DNA of 64,000 nt from Przewalskia tangutica. Lineage: Eukaryota; Streptophyta; Magnoliopsida; Solanales; Solanaceae. Shown piece after piece: positions 23,440 to 36,095 of this stretch. A program made the position numbers and the translations under genes. The notes under the pieces are model-generated. The model made no database searches and was not told the origin of the DNA. It was given only the letters and a program-made list of their open reading frames with translations. Location of the stretch: positions 868,001 through 932,000 of the forward strand of contig JAQGDG010000036.1 in the NCBI GenBank assembly GCA_029844215.1, in the 5' to 3' direction. Numbering within the stretch: position 1 is the stretch's first letter; each line of letters begins with the position of its first letter.

Positions 23440-24085
23440 TCAGTTGATTGATGGACATGCGACACGATGGGTGGCCACGGGTATGATTCCACTATATCGA
23501 TCCTTTTGGACATCGACACGATGGGTGGCCGGGTATGCTTCCATTAAGTGTGATCTTGTTATTTGCTTTGGACATCGACACGATGGGTGGCCCGAGTATG
23601 CTTCCATTATGATTGTTATCTTGTTATTTCCTTTTGGACATCTGCGACGATGGGTGGCCAGGTATGCTTCCATTAGGAGTGTGGTCTTGTTATTTGCTTT
23701 GGACATGCGACACGATGGGTGGCCGAGTATCTTCCATTATGATTGTTATCTTGTTATTTCCTTTTGGACATCTTGACACGATGGGTAGCCCGGGTATGCT
23801 TCCATTAGAGTGTGATCTTGTTATTTGCTTTGGAAATCTTGATACGATGGGTGGCCACGAGTCCGCTTCCATTATGATTGTTATCTTGTTATTTCCTTTT
23901 CGACATCACGACACGATGGGTGGCCGGGTATCTTCCATTAAGTGTTATCTTGTTATTTGCTTTGGACATCCGACACGATGGGTGGCCCAGTATCTTCCAT
24001 TATGATTGTTATCTTGTTATTTCCTTTGGACATCGACACGATGGGTGGCCACGTATGCTTCCATTAGGATGGTTCCATGGCCATG
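23440..24085 (+). repeat. Two-unit higher-order tandem repeat in A 3' LTR
   Basis: Ten units of about 60-68 bp, each with the core ACACGATGGGTGGCC then GTATGCTTCCATTA. Two linker types alternate strictly from the second unit on: AGTGTGATCTTGTTATTTGC, then TGATTGTTATCTTGTTATTTCC. This makes a dimer of about 130 bp. The long open frames here on both strands are a by-product of the repeat having no stops. Confidence 0.85.
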
Positions 24086-24698
24086 CTTATACCGGAAGTA
24101 AGATGTCGGGCACGCGGTAGTTGTGTGGGTTAAATTCGGTTATATTTGAGTGATAACTACGCGTGAGTCCCCGACTTGACATGATCGCTAATATATATTG
24201 TGAGCTGTAGTTTGGTTATCATACATGTCTCTGTTTTATATAGACTATTATGATTTCATTTCTGATATTTTGATTTCACATACTTGGTACTGTTGTCTTG
24301 ACCTCGCCGGGTGCGTTCATACCGCATGTAAGTACACGGTTGTGGATCCTCGCCATGGATCACGATTCTGCGTTTGGGAAGCTCCGTTTCTCGGAGGCTT
24401 ATCTTTTGGTATGTTTCCACGAGATTGTAGGTTCTTGTACATTCGGGGTATGGCGGGCCCCGTCCGTCATAGTTGTTACATTCTTAAGTGCAGTAATCTT
24501 GTTGTGGCGTGGTTTGTAAAGGATTATCGCATTCGGTTTATGTATATACATGAAGGTGACCGTTTTGGTTAGCCTGTTTTCTTATGTTGTATATTGTTTC
24601 CTGTTTAAGTTTTTATTTCCGCTGATTTTCTCTGATGTTGTATCACTAGGGTGCCCGGGGTAAGGCACCAGTCGCGGGCCCGAGGTCGGGTCATGACA

Positions 24699-25516
24699 AC
24701 TATAACATTGTATCATTGTACCATTGTACTACTATATCACTGTATCATTGTACTACTGTACTACTATAACACCGAGAGTCAACTGTACCTTTTCAAGATA
24801 TACAAGTCATGACAAAATCAGGGACACCTGCCCTCGGAATATAACATCACGGGACTCGAACCTGCATATGTATGTATATAGCATCATGGGACTCAAACCC
24901 ACATATGTATATATGGTGACATGGGATAATGATATAATGTCATGGGACTCTAACCCACATACATTTATATATAATGTCGCCAGGAGAATAATATAATGGC
25001 ATGGGACTCTAACCCACATACATCTATATATAATGTCGCCGGGAGAATAATATAATGTCATGGGACTCTAACCCATATACATATATAATGTCAACGGGAG
25101 AATGATATAATGTCATGGGACTCTAACCCACATACATATATAATGTCGCCGGGAGAATAATATAATGTCATGGGACTCTAATCCACATACATATATAATG
25201 TCGCCGGAAGAATGATATAATGTCATGGGACTCTAACCCACATACATATATAATGTCACCGGGAGAATGATATAATGTCATGGGACTCTAACCCACATAC
25301 ATATATAATGTCGCCGGGAGAATGATTTAATGTCATGGGACTCTAACCCACATACATATATAATGTCGTCGGGAGAATGATATAATGTCATGGGACTCTA
25401 ACCCACATACATCTATAATGTCGCCGGGAGAATGATATAATGTCATGGGACTCTAACCCACATACATCTATATATAATGTCGCCGGGAGAATGATATAAT
25501 GTCATGGGACTCTAAC
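24699..25516. repeat. Minisatellite, left part
   Basis: Starts with a short-period run (TGTATCATTGTACTACTA, about 24699-24775). From about 24860 it continues as roughly a dozen units of 54-60 bp with the core CATGGGACTCTAACCCACAT, a TATATA stretch, then GTCGCCGGGAGAATGATATA. Inner units are over 90% alike by eye. It is interrupted at 25517 by solo LTR D and resumes at 29012. No gene. Confidence 0.9.
25512..25516. repeat. Target-site duplication of D, left
   Basis: CTAAC, matching 29012-29016. Confidence 0.88.
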
Positions 25517-28500
25517 TGTTATACCCCGTAGTTCCAGGGTATGTATGCGAGGACGTACATACGAGAATACGACATTAAAAATTGGAAAGGAAGAAAGATG
25601 TGATTTTTCGACGGAAAAGTTTCCGGATTTCGTGAAGGAAAAAGGTTCGTTAATGGGAATTGGATTCCCAGATTTGGTATTCGGACTTCTTGGAATATTT
25701 GAGAATTATGGAATTTTATTTCCGGAATTGGTCACTGGGCCCACGGAGAAATTTACTGGCTTTGGGCCCACTTTGTTTTGATTTTGGCCATTATGGATAT
25801 TTTAGGAGATGAAATATTTTGGGCCAGTAGGAGGCGACACGTGTCACCCCCAGGTGGCCTTGTGGCGAAATTATGTGCCAGTGGCAGGCAGTGGCCGTGT
25901 CTTGCACGATATTTTAGTGTGGACAAGTGGCTTGTGGGACCCACACGCACTTGTCCCCAATCTCAACCACACACTTGCCTTCATCCTAGCCCTTGGTTGT
26001 CATATATACACTCTTAGTTGATGAAATCTTCCACTTAACCATTTGAGACTTGAAAAACCCTCCTCTCCGCCATTTGTTGCTCACGTTTTTGGGCCCTCAT
26101 CTTGACCTAAATTTGTCCAACAATTCTTAAACTCTCAAGTGTTCTTCCCTAAGGTGTTAGGAAGATTGTGTACCAAGAGTTGGAAAAGATTTCACACCCC
26201 TAACCTTTATTTGTTGCCTTGGCCGAAAGTTGTCATCTTTGAAACCTAAGTGTTCTTCACTTTTTGGAGTTGGTTCTTGAATAGAAGTTGGTTAGGAGCT
26301 TCTATGGGTTGCTTGTAGTGGATTGGAACGTAAAGATTTGGAGCTAAGACTTGCTTGGAGCGACTTTAAGAACTTGGATATTCTTGGGCTTTTTGAGGTA
26401 GTGAAACTTAAACCTCTTTGTGAATTGGTTATTATACATATATTATAAGTATATTATGGATTATATAATAAATGGAGTAAAGTTTGGAAGGATTTGGATC
26501 TTGTTATGTTGCTAAAATGGAAATTGGCAAGAAAGCCACAAAATGGTAAAAACGTATCTTACTTGCTAAGAAGCTAATAACAAAGTAACTATAACTTATA
26601 TTAAGATGGAATATAAGTTGGATGACTAATAAAGTAAGTGGATAAGTAAAATGGAAAAAGTTGGCCAAGGACCAACTTAAGAGTATTTACTGGATTGTAT
26701 TTACTTTGGACAGTACTTTGGATCGTATTTACATTGGATGTATTTACATTTCTGTTAAGGGAAGATTGTTCAATCGCGTTCGTTTAGGCGTGTGATCCCT
26801 TTTTAATTATTGTATTGTTATGAAGGCGTGATAGTAAACGCGTTACGGTTGGGCGTAATCCCTTCTTTTACTTATTGTTATTATGAAGGCGTGATAGTAA
26901 ACAGCGTTACCGTTTAGGCGTGTAATCCCATTCTTTATGTTGTTTAAATTATTACGCCTTATTTATGGCATATAATTACGCTTATTCGCCTTGGAGAAAG
27001 ATGGAAAAGTAAGTAAAAGCGGAAGTCTTTGCCCAATTTTCCGTAGAATTAGAGGGCTTTTTATTGGTATAAGTCTTCAATGGTAAGAAGGTTTGATAGA
27101 AGTACTATGACCATTTTAGGAGTGGAGTACTACGTGTGGCGTGATCTACTTGGCTTAGGAGTAGCCGACGGGTTGAAGTACTTCGAGTGTTTTGCTATTT
27201 GTCGATAATCGTCGCGAGGTATGTGAACCTCTTCCTATCTTTTCTAGCATGATTGTTGTGAACTATGTAGTACGGTGACGTCACGTGTGCTAACGAGTTT
27301 TGGTTGGTTTAAAACATAAGGTGTTATAATAGCTTTATGGGAAGTTAGTTATAACGACTTTATGTAGGTAAAAGAATGGTTTATTGATTTTAGAAGTTAG
27401 AGACTTGATCTTAAAAGATAAGAGACTTAACTTATAAATGACGCTTATGAAATGTTAAGGACTATGAATTTTGTTAAAAGTTGTGAAACCTCATTCGTGA
27501 GTAATGAGTACTTGGCTTTTAAAGAATAATGTTTCTTGATTTCGAAATGAGAATAAGTATCGAACAAACCATTCGGCGTTAATAAAGGAAATGTATTGAC
27601 TAATTAATTATATTAAAACCGGTAGAAACCTCCATCCGCATAGAAGCTAAGATAAGACAAAATTGTATTACATTTCCTAGATCATGTGCTTTAATGAGAT
27701 GGTTATAAACAAGAACAAGTTACTCATGCGTAAGGCATATGTTACTCAATTGTTTTAAAAGGAGATTACGTTAAGTGATTAAGACTATGATCTGTGGAAT
27801 CTTTCAAAATAAGAGACTTGAGCATTTGAAATTAGGCAAACTTGAACTTTTGGAAAAGAATGTTGTTACTTGATTTTAATAAGGGAAGTGTTTTGGTTTA
27901 CTTATAAATGTTAGTCACTCTATGTTAATACTACGGTATCGGGTGACCTTTGTAAAGAAATGGATCTTTTAAAAGAATTTAACGTATGTAGTACTTTGGG
28001 GTTAAAACCCTGACTTTGACATAAAATGAAAGTACCTTGAGTTGTGTGTAACTTGCCTATGTTTGCGTGTGATAGCCTTGTTGTGCAAGTCTTGTATTTA
28101 TACCGCGTCTCTCGATGGAGGCCGGCTGATTGGTTAATGAGCGATTCCTATCGAGTCCCGTAGAGATGGTGAGACATGTATTCCATACGATTCTATCGAG
28201 TCCCATGAGATGGTAGAGACATGTATTCCATACGATTCCTATCGAGTCCCATGAGATGGGCGAGACATGTATTCCATACGATTCTGTCGAGTCCCAAGGA
28301 GATGGGCCGAGACATGTATTCCACACGATTCTTATCGAGTCCCATAGGATGGGCCGAGACATGTATTCCACACCGATTCCACCTCGAGTCCCATGGGATG
28401 GCGAGACATGTTATATGTATCATACTATTTATACCTAGACTGGCGCTGAGGAAAGGAGTTCGCACGTGAGGATGACTTCAGGTGTGAGTCCACGACTTGA

Positions 28501-29011
28501 CATGACTACTTTTATGTTTATGCCTTAGTTTCGCTATCATACATGTCTCTTGTTTTATATAGATCATGATTTCATTTCAGTATTTCGATTTCACATACTG
28601 TACTGTTATGCGACCTCGCTTGAGGCTGCGTTCATGCCGCAGTAGGTACATCGGTTGTGGATCCTCGCTCATAGGATCACGATTCGTATTGGAAGCCCGT
28701 TTCTCGAGGCTTATCTTGTGGTATGTTACCACAGTCCAGCAGGTTCTGTACATTCGGGGTATGGCGGGGCCTGTCCGTCATAGTTGTTGTCACTTTCTTG
28801 AGGTGCTGTAATACTGTTGTGGGCGGGTTGTAAAGGATGTAACTGTATTCTCAGTATATATGCAAGAAAGCTGGCCCATTTTGGTTGCTTTGTTTTATCA
28901 TATCTCTTGTTTCATGTTCATGTTTTTATTTCCGCTGATTTTCTCTGATGTTGTATCACTAGGGTTCCCGGGGTAAGGCACCAGTCACGGGCCCCGGTTC
29001 GGGTCATGATA
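25517..29011 (+). mobile_element. Solo LTR D
   Basis: A single 3.5-kb LTR of this family, TGTTATACCCCG to GGGTCATGATA, flanked by perfect CTAAC copies inside the minisatellite, with no internal region. A solo LTR arises when the two LTRs of one element recombine and remove the middle. Contains a TATA-like TATATAC at 26003-26009, donor-like GTs at 26398 and 27219, and a cassette at 28140-28412. A near-triplicated GGCGTGATAGTAAAC/GCGTGTAATCCC module at 26785-26935 is peculiar to this copy. The terminal CA is altered to TA. Confidence 0.92.
28140..28412 (+). repeat. 46-bp tandem repeat in D
   Basis: Six units of 45-48 bp, core TCGAGTCCCATGAGATGGG then CGAGACATGTATTCCATACG. The related but degenerate array at 1-115 links D to the 5' LTR of A. 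Confidence 0.88.
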
Positions 29012-29225
29012 CTAACCCACATACATCTATATATAATGTCGCCGGGAGAATAATATAATGTCATGGGACTCTAACCCACATACATATATAATGTCGTCGG
29101 GAGAATGATATAATATCATGGGACTCTAACCCACATACATCTATATATAATGTCGTCGGGAGAATAATATAATGTCATGGGACTCTAACCCACATACATA
29201 TATAATGTCGCCGGGAGAATGATAT
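29012..29225. repeat. Minisatellite, right part
   Basis: Opens with the CTAAC target copy at 29012-29016, then about four further units of the 24860-25516 repeat. It is cut off at 29226 by element E, whose left flank is GATAT (29221-29225). Confidence 0.88.
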
Positions 29226-29959
29226 TGTCACGACCCGACCCCGGGCCACGACTAGTGTCCTACCTGGGCACCCTTCTAATCATACAACATAGTAAACTGT
29301 GGAAGATAAATAGCACACTTTTTTTTTAAAACTAAGGCCAAGCCGATAAGGCTGCCATAATCATAAAAATTACCCGAAAGGGGCTACACTGCTTAACAAT
29401 GTAAACAAAACAACTCTAGCCACCCGGCACAAATGAATACTGACCTTAAGATTTGAACAAATACTATGACGGACAAGGCCCGCTGCACTGAATATACATA
29501 GCCATGAAAACTCCGGAACATTGGAGCCATCTCAAATGCTGAATCAGAATCCTAAGCTCACGGATCCACAATTGTGTACCTAAACCTGCGGACATGAACG
29601 CAGCCCCCCGAAGGGGGTCAGTACAATAGGTACCGAATATGGAACGGAAAATAAGGGGGTCAGTAAACAAATCATAATTGTACAAAAAATGACAGGGGCA
29701 AGTATAAAAAGGGTACATACCAGATCCTACCGTGTCATTACCATCTCGTGAACTTAATCGTACCTTATTATCTTTTCCCATTTTTCAATAAAAGTTATAG
29801 TCACTTTCTTACGTACATACTTAGGAAAATCGTCAAGTTCATTACCATATAACTTACTTATCTTTCATAACATAATACGGCCCTTTATGGAGGGACGCAT
29901 ATACTACCCGGCCCAATCTGGGACGCGATCAAGTCACACAAATATCAAAGCGTGCCCGT

Positions 29960-30144
29960 GGAATCCCCCATCACTGCCGACAGTCATAAGTGTAACATAT
30001 AACCATGTGACGCGTGGCATCCCACTCCACCGCTTACACGTACACAATACATATATATATCTCCCGCGTGGAATCACATCATTGCAAGCCGTAGGTGTAA
30101 CATATAACCATGTGACGCGCCTGGCATCCCACTCATTGCCGCGT

Positions 30145-30206
<62 letters not shown>

Positions 30207-30600
30207 CGTGGCCGCATGCCGGAATCCTAAATCGTATAAGACATAACATGCGCGTCTCGGAATCCTCATCGCAGTCAGTCTTCACGGAGCTAGTCCATGG
30301 AGTAATAATATAACATGCCCCTAATCCTCATCGTACACGTCTTAAATGCGGAGCTAGCCATAGGAGATAATTATACGGTCGCATACCCTAATCCTCATCG
30401 TATAAGCTAAAATGCGTATAGCATAATAATGCACATGCGACGTGTCGACAATTCTAACTCTTTTCATCGACGGGTAATAAATAAATCGAGAATCTAACCC
30501 GCATCTGGTCACGTGCCCTAATCCCACATCGTATAAGCATGTCCAAGGATCAATCATAATGGAAGCATACCGTGAATTCCACATCACCGTCGATGCGTCC
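29960..30600 (-). repeat. Tandem-repeat cassette in E LTR
   Basis: Degenerate units around GTAACATATAACCATGTGAC followed by GCGTGGCATCCCACTC, shading into units with CCTAATCCTCATCGTATAAG. A different repeat type from those of B, C and A, at the same LTR position. Confidence 0.7.
30149..30205. repeat. AT dinucleotide microsatellite
   Basis: About 28 uninterrupted AT units inside the E cassette. It explains the Tyr/Ile-repeat open frames on both strands, which are not genes. Confidence 0.95.
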
Positions 30601-32986
30601 AAGTAAACTTACAACAAGACACGACCTCATTGAGTCACGACAACGTAAACATATTATACTTGCACTCAAAGCTATCACAAGCAAACATAGGCAAGTTCAT
30701 TAAACCTTTAGACTTCCATTTTTATAAACTCATGGCACTTTCGTTTCACATAAAAATCAGAATTTAACCCAAAGTACTACGTGCTTACATCCTTTTCAAA
30801 AGTCTCATTTTCATATAAAACCCCAAGATACTAACACCCGTAGTATCAAGGCTTGTTTACATTTTACCTAAGTCACTACACTTTTAGAAATACATTTTTC
30901 GGCTTCTAAATCAAGTGACTTCTTTTCTTAAAACTTAAGCAATTGATGCTTTTAAATCCATTTGCCTTTCTTTATTTCAAAACATTTATCATTACTTAGA
31001 GTAAACCACTCTTTAAATTAAGCAACATATGTCTTATATGTGTGAATAGATTATACTTGTTTATACTTATCTCATTAAAGCAGCCATGATCTAGAAAAGG
31101 TAATACAATTTTGTCTTATCTTAGCTTCTATGCAGATGGAGAATTCTACTTGTTTTAATATAATTTATCATCATTACATTTTCCTTTATTAACGCTGCAA
31201 TGGCTTGTTCGATACTTATTCTCATTCGTGTCGTAAATTAGCCAAGTCAACTTGGCTCTAAAATACCTCCTAACGACTCTTACCAACATCCCCCATAAGA
31301 CTTCGTAAGAACTTAGGATAACTCAGACATAACCTTTACATAGAGTAAATCAACACACATAGTTCTTAACTTCTAATAGTAGAAGGAAACATGAAATAAT
31401 ACCACATGTATATTCCATACATAGAATCATGTCAAAAGAAGGAAGAGGTTCACATACCTCGCGACGATTATCGACAAATAGCAAAATGCTCCAAAGTGCT
31501 TCAACCTTGATAGCTATTCCATCCTTCAAGTAGAATACGCTATACTAAGTACGTCCACCTATAATGGCCATAATACGTCCATTAAACCTCTAGCTTCAAA
31601 CGTAGAATATTCTAAGTGCAAAGTCACTAAATTCTACGGAAAATCTGACAATGACTTCCTTTGTTTCTACATACTTTGCCACCTTTTTCAAGGAATTCAA
31701 TAACCAAACATGCCACATTTAAGGCCCAACAATTCAGCTAACAAAGGGATTACACGCATTGGGCGTGTAAAATTCCACGCCACAAATTAATACTAAACTA
31801 GTTCCATAATTAAAGCCATTCTCATTAACATAAACAACAACTCAAAGTCTTTTCCAATTCTTTTCCAATCCAAGTTCTTAGGTCTAACATGTTATATAGT
31901 CATAAACAACTTCAACAACTACAATTTCCTTCAATATATAACATGTGACGACTAAAATAATAATCAACTTGAATTGAAATCTTAAGGGCTAAACATGCTA
32001 GTTTTTGGATTAGGGTTCCAATATCCCTAACACTTATCAACTTCATAATATAAACATCATGCTTGCTAATATCCATAGCTACAACAATAAGTAATCTCAA
32101 TTACTAAAACGACAAGAATTATACCTTTACAAGCCCTTTAAAATTCTAAGATTCAAAGTCGCTCCTTAGCAATTCTTAGCTCCTTTCCTTATGTTCCAAT
32201 CCACTCCAAGCACTCCTTAGAAGCTCATGAAGAACTCTTCTTCAAGTTCCATCTTCAAAGTTGAAGAACACCTAAGGGTTTCGCCTTACGACTAACGTAA
32301 AAACGTCGTTTTTCCGAAATTTGTCTATTGAGATAACCTTAAAATACCCTTAGGGAGCTTGGGTTAAAGTATCATGAATAATGGAACAAAATTACAAATT
32401 TTTCTTGCTCACTAATGCTCAAACCCGAGAGCCTTTCTCAAGAACCCTAAGTGTTCTAATTTTTTCTAAGTGTAAAATAGCCTTGTCTTTCTACATGGAT
32501 GACTATATAACACATTGGAGGGTCTAGATTACAACACATGTTAAATTTGGATGAAAGGGATCAAGCAAAGTGGCCCTTGGACTTAGTCAACAATGTCAAG
32601 CTCTACTTGCAAGACTTAGTCTTCTATCATGGTCAATGACCATACTACCCTTGCATAATTTCGTCCAAGAACATGTGGGGGGGTGCCACGTTTCGCCCTC
32701 CCATTCGTCCATAAAATTCCGCAACCCTCGTGGGCCCCACAAAACGTAAATTCCTCGGTGGGCCCACGTGACCAAATCAGAAAATAAATTTCCATAATGA
32801 TAATATGTTCCATACTTCTTCAATTAATGCATTTTGAGAATCCAATTCTCCTCAACGAACATTTTTCCTTTCCGACGTTCGGAAAATTTTCCGTCGGAAA
32901 AACAATTCTTCCTTTCGTACCAATTTCAAGTCTTATGTTCCTTACGTACATTCTCTTAAACATGTCACGGACTTACTGGTGTAACA

Positions 32987-34354
32987 TTCTTCCCCTTAGA
33001 AACATTCGATCCTGAATGTTCTTTCTAGTCTAATCTAATTAGATAGCAACTTAGTCTCATTTCTGCACTTTCATATTACATATGCCACCACATGCATAAC
33101 AATACTTATACTAAGATGTCAATCTTGGCTCTCACGGCCACCTAGCCCATACTCATAATGACCTCAAAGTCCGTCGTAATCATCTCTACAAGGTCTACTA
33201 GGTCGACGATCGTATCATCACCGAAAATCTCATATTCGCTCATTACCACCCCACACACGGGTGTAATTACCTCGAAAGGTTCTTATGGATTCGTGCTCTA
33301 CTCCTTTACACTTGGTTGCTATCTTTCTTATCGGGTCGCTCTTTCCGTACTTCCAACTCATACTAGCATATATACATAACTTCCATACAGGTCGGCCTCT
33401 AATCTTTGGAGTCACTCTATAAAACAATATAAGGCCATTTCCGCTTTCACGACTGTTCGGTGGAACGCGTCCACTAACCGTAAAATAATTAACTAGACTT
33501 GGGCCTGCACCGCCGTGACCTGTCACGTGAGGAACTACTACCAACTTATCCCACCCCATTTCAGCTATGGGCGACCCGCACAGGTCCTCACCATGTCGTC
33601 GCATTCTAACTCTTATTCTTGGCCTATAATAAATCTTTCTGCAGAAGACCTTGTACATCTAAGGTCTCACGCTTCATCAATATTATTAGGCGTAATTTCC
33701 ATGCCCAAGCCTACCTTACCAGTCCCAGAACGGGTACAAACTTCTCATAGTACCATAATCGTGTCGCCTTGATCACAAATAACCATTACTTACTCTATGG
33801 GACCTCATCCGCACAATTCTCTTAAGCCTACCACGTAGCTTAACATATTAACATGGTATTCCATTAAGTTCCTTAACATGGCTTCTTAAGGGTTCACTAC
33901 TATCGTACTTCATCCTTTCCCAATTATCTCAAAATAAAACATAAGATCTTGGCGAATTCATTAACTGTTCCATACCTTCCTATCTAGTTAGTCTTTACCA
34001 ACTCTTGGTAATCTAAAATCATTCTAGGCAACATGCGTCTGACCCTCATACATAACTCTGTATAGATGTATGTCACAATACCAACTATACTACAATCATT
34101 ACTAATCTGGATTCGCAATCCACATAGTCCTTCCTGGGTCACGCGCCTTTCTCGTGGCTGCAATCAACATAACTCGTTGGGAGACGACTCAACACGGCTA
34201 CATCACACGATCTCGAGTGATAAGAATGGAAACCAATCTTAAATGTCCTGCAGCCTCACGATTATAGATGGTGCCTGGCACAACACACCGATAATCAAGA
34301 CTACTGTAGACACGATGTGAGACTTTCGAGGACTAAGCGCTCTGATACCACTTT
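32987..34354 (-). other. Short internal region of E
   Basis: A polypurine tract (reverse TTCTTCCCC, 32987-32995) and a weakened ACATTCG hairpin at one end, the primer-binding site at the other. Between them about 1.3 kb aligns in patches with the non-gag part of other internal regions (for example ACTTGGGCCTGCAC near 33498). The 142-codon frame 33658-33230 is not preserved in other copies. No Gag or pol is recognised. Confidence 0.65.
34339..34350 (-). other. Primer-binding site of E
   Basis: The minus strand reads TGGTATCAGAGC, a perfect 12-nt complement of the initiator tRNA-Met 3' end, four bases from the LTR start. Confidence 0.88.
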
Positions 34355-34692
34355 TGTCGACCCGACCCGGGCGACTAGTGCCTACACAGGCACCGCTAAT
34401 CATCTGACATAGTAAAGCTGCGGAAGATAAATAGCACATTTTTTTTTTAAACTAAGGCCCAAGCTATAAAAGGCCGTAATAATAAAAATTACCGAAAATT
34501 TCTGTTAACAATGTAAACAAAACAACTACTAGCCATCCAAATTACGATGAATACAGACCTCTAAGATTTGAACAAATACTATGGCGGGACAAGGCCCGCT
34601 GCACCACGAATATACATAGCCATGACAACTCCGAACATTGGATCCGTCTCGAATGCTGAATCGGGATCCTAAGCTAGCGGATCCACAATGGC
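34355..34692 (-). repeat. Element E 5' LTR, terminal 338 bp
   Basis: Matches 29226-29580, including the run of T and the block ending at CGGATCCACAAT. Element F begins at about 34693. Confidence 0.8.
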
Positions 34693-36095
34693 GTCACGAC
34701 CTTCGGGGCGTGGATCGTGCCTTATCCGCACCCAGTAGTCATACATCGAGAAAATCAGCGGAACATAAAACAATAACATGAAGTCAATGCAATAAACGGT
34801 GAAATAAGAAGACGGAGCTAACCAGCGGTTACCTTCGTATATATAAATGACAATTTGAGCGATTTACATCCCATTACAACCCCGCCACACAAGATTACTA
34901 CAGGACACTACGAATGATATGACAACGGCGGCGGGCGGGGCCGTCATACCCGAATGTAAGCACACAACGGGGACTATACCAAGATAAGCCTCGGAGCGGA
35001 GCTTTCCCAACAATGACGTGACCTAAGAGCGAGGATCAACGGCGGGTGTACCTTTACTGCGGCATGAACACGGCCGAAGGAGTCGATCTGCAATTACCAA
35101 GTATGTGGCGAAAATACGTAAATGAAATCATAGTAGTCTATATAAAGCGAGACATGTATGATAACCAAACTACAGTTCACAATAAATAGCGATATGTCAA
35201 GTCGGGGACTCACGCCAAAGTCATCACTCAAATATAACAATGGGTCTCACGCCCACAACATCAATCATGCGTGGAATACCTTCATCACTAGCGATACATG
35301 ATATAAAAGCACCAAGGAATACGCGAACACGTGTCCACCTGTCGTCATCATAAAACCGTCACGGGAGGTAAACGAAGGCATAGCGACTACCAAAACCAAC
35401 CAGCGACATCAAGGTCATAAATCGTATCATGATTTGTCTGCCGTCGCATGATCAAAGCCGCCACTCGCCTTTGTATCTAATGTCGCGCGTCTAGCCACTT
35501 CACGCACTCGCATAAGCCACTCCGATGGCCCGTGAGGTATTCCCGCATCGAGGGTAGCTACTCCGGCAGCCGTCTGGACTCGCCGTCCGCGTGGCCACAT
35601 AGACCGCATGACCACAAAGGCGCACTAACTCCGAACTCCCTTGATTCCGCGCATAGGCCAGCACCGCATCAGGTATTCTCGAATCATAGGTCACACAGAC
35701 ACTTTGAAGTCTACCCCGCGTCGGCGACAACCCCGAAATCATGAGTGATACAATACTAACATAACAACATCGCTTAAAGCGATAAGCACAATCAGAAACC
35801 CTTTACACAAACATTACAAGATACTAACACACGTAGCGTCCTAGCGTGTTTACTTAACAAATCAACAAGAAAGTATTACAAGACTATCACAAACCAACAC
35901 AATCAAGTTATACACACAAGGGTTCTACTATATGATTAACAAGATCGGGTTTTATCCCCAAGTACTTCATACATTAACTCTTTAAAAGATCGTTACTTTC
36001 ACAAAAGTCACACAATACAGTAGTATATGAAAAATAGAGTGATTATCTTTTGAAGTAAATCAAAACACTTCTCTTTGTAAAATCAAGTAACATCC
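34693..36095 (-). repeat. Element F 3' LTR, part 1
   Basis: Matches the first 1.4 kb of the G and H LTRs (as written on the plus strand). It includes the GC-rich B-type cassette at about 35330-35720. It stops at AAGTAACATCC (36085-36095), the LINE target site. Confidence 0.83.
36085..36095. repeat. LINE target-site duplication, left
   Basis: AAGTAACATCC, matching AAGTAACAACATCC at 51401-51414 with a 3-base length difference. Confidence 0.75.

Larger units (their letters stand above)
1..24698 (+). mobile_element. Outer gag-only LTR retrotransposon A
   Basis: Plus-strand LTR element whose 5' LTR begins before the window. Visible order: end of the 5' LTR (1-731), split gag (745-1590, 10840-11064, 19957-about 20010), pol-less internal DNA to 20931, polypurine tract 20932-20944, and 3' LTR 20945-24698. 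Elements B (1591-10839) and C (11065-19951) are nested inside its gag. Removing both brings the Gag reading back together across each junction, which is the main support for this layout. Without the insertions its internal region is about 2.1 kb. No protease, RT, RNase H or integrase is seen. Its two LTRs carry different tandem-repeat cassettes, so a recombinant origin is possible. Confidence 0.8.
20945..24698 (+). repeat. Element A 3' LTR
   Basis: 3.75 kb from TGTTACACC to GGGTCATGACA. It holds a TATA box (21454-21461), a 15-C run (21551-21565), donor-like sites at 21854 and 22307, two copies of the TTATAA...CTTTATGGGAAGTTA module (about 22410-22450 and 22900-22945), and a ten-unit repeat cassette (23440-24085). 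It combines segments seen in C with segments seen in B, D and E. Next base outside: ACTAT at 24699. Confidence 0.88.
29226..32986 (-). repeat. Element E 3' LTR
   Basis: 3.76 kb from TGTCACGAC to GTGTAACA. Contains a repeat cassette (about 29960-30600) with a long AT run, the conserved CATGATCTAG block near 31086, splice-donor-like CACATACCTCGCG (reverse) near 31451, and a TATATA-type box (reverse) at 32503-32510. The upstream GTGGGCCC/CACGTG pair near 32755-32770 resembles the other U3 regions. No gene. Confidence 0.85.
29226..34692 (-). mobile_element. LTR retrotransposon E, 5' LTR interrupted
   Basis: A minus-strand element: 3' LTR 29226-32986, internal 32987-34354, then only the first 338 bp (34355-34692) of its 5' LTR before element F interrupts it. 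The rest should lie beyond 64000. The internal region is just 1.37 kb and no Gag is recognised, making E more LARD-like than gag-only. Most similar LTR relatives in the window are D and A. Confidence 0.82.

Noticed and set aside
23387..24120. Several 80-130 codon open frames on both strands
   Set aside because: They are translations of the ten-unit tandem repeat, which lacks stops in several frames. The peptides are repeats of the array and match no known domain.
24860..25516. Regular direct repeats that could suggest a CRISPR array
   Set aside because: Units are contiguous with no unique spacers, and the context is a plant genome. It is a minisatellite.
28057..28469. 80-104 codon frames on both strands
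   Set aside because: They are read-through of the 46-bp tandem repeat of solo LTR D.
29887..30269. 111-119 codon frames with long Tyr-Ile runs
   Set aside because: They are products of the AT microsatellite.
33230..33658. A 142-codon minus-strand frame in element E
   Set aside because: No recognisable motif, not open in other copies, and located in the non-gag internal region.
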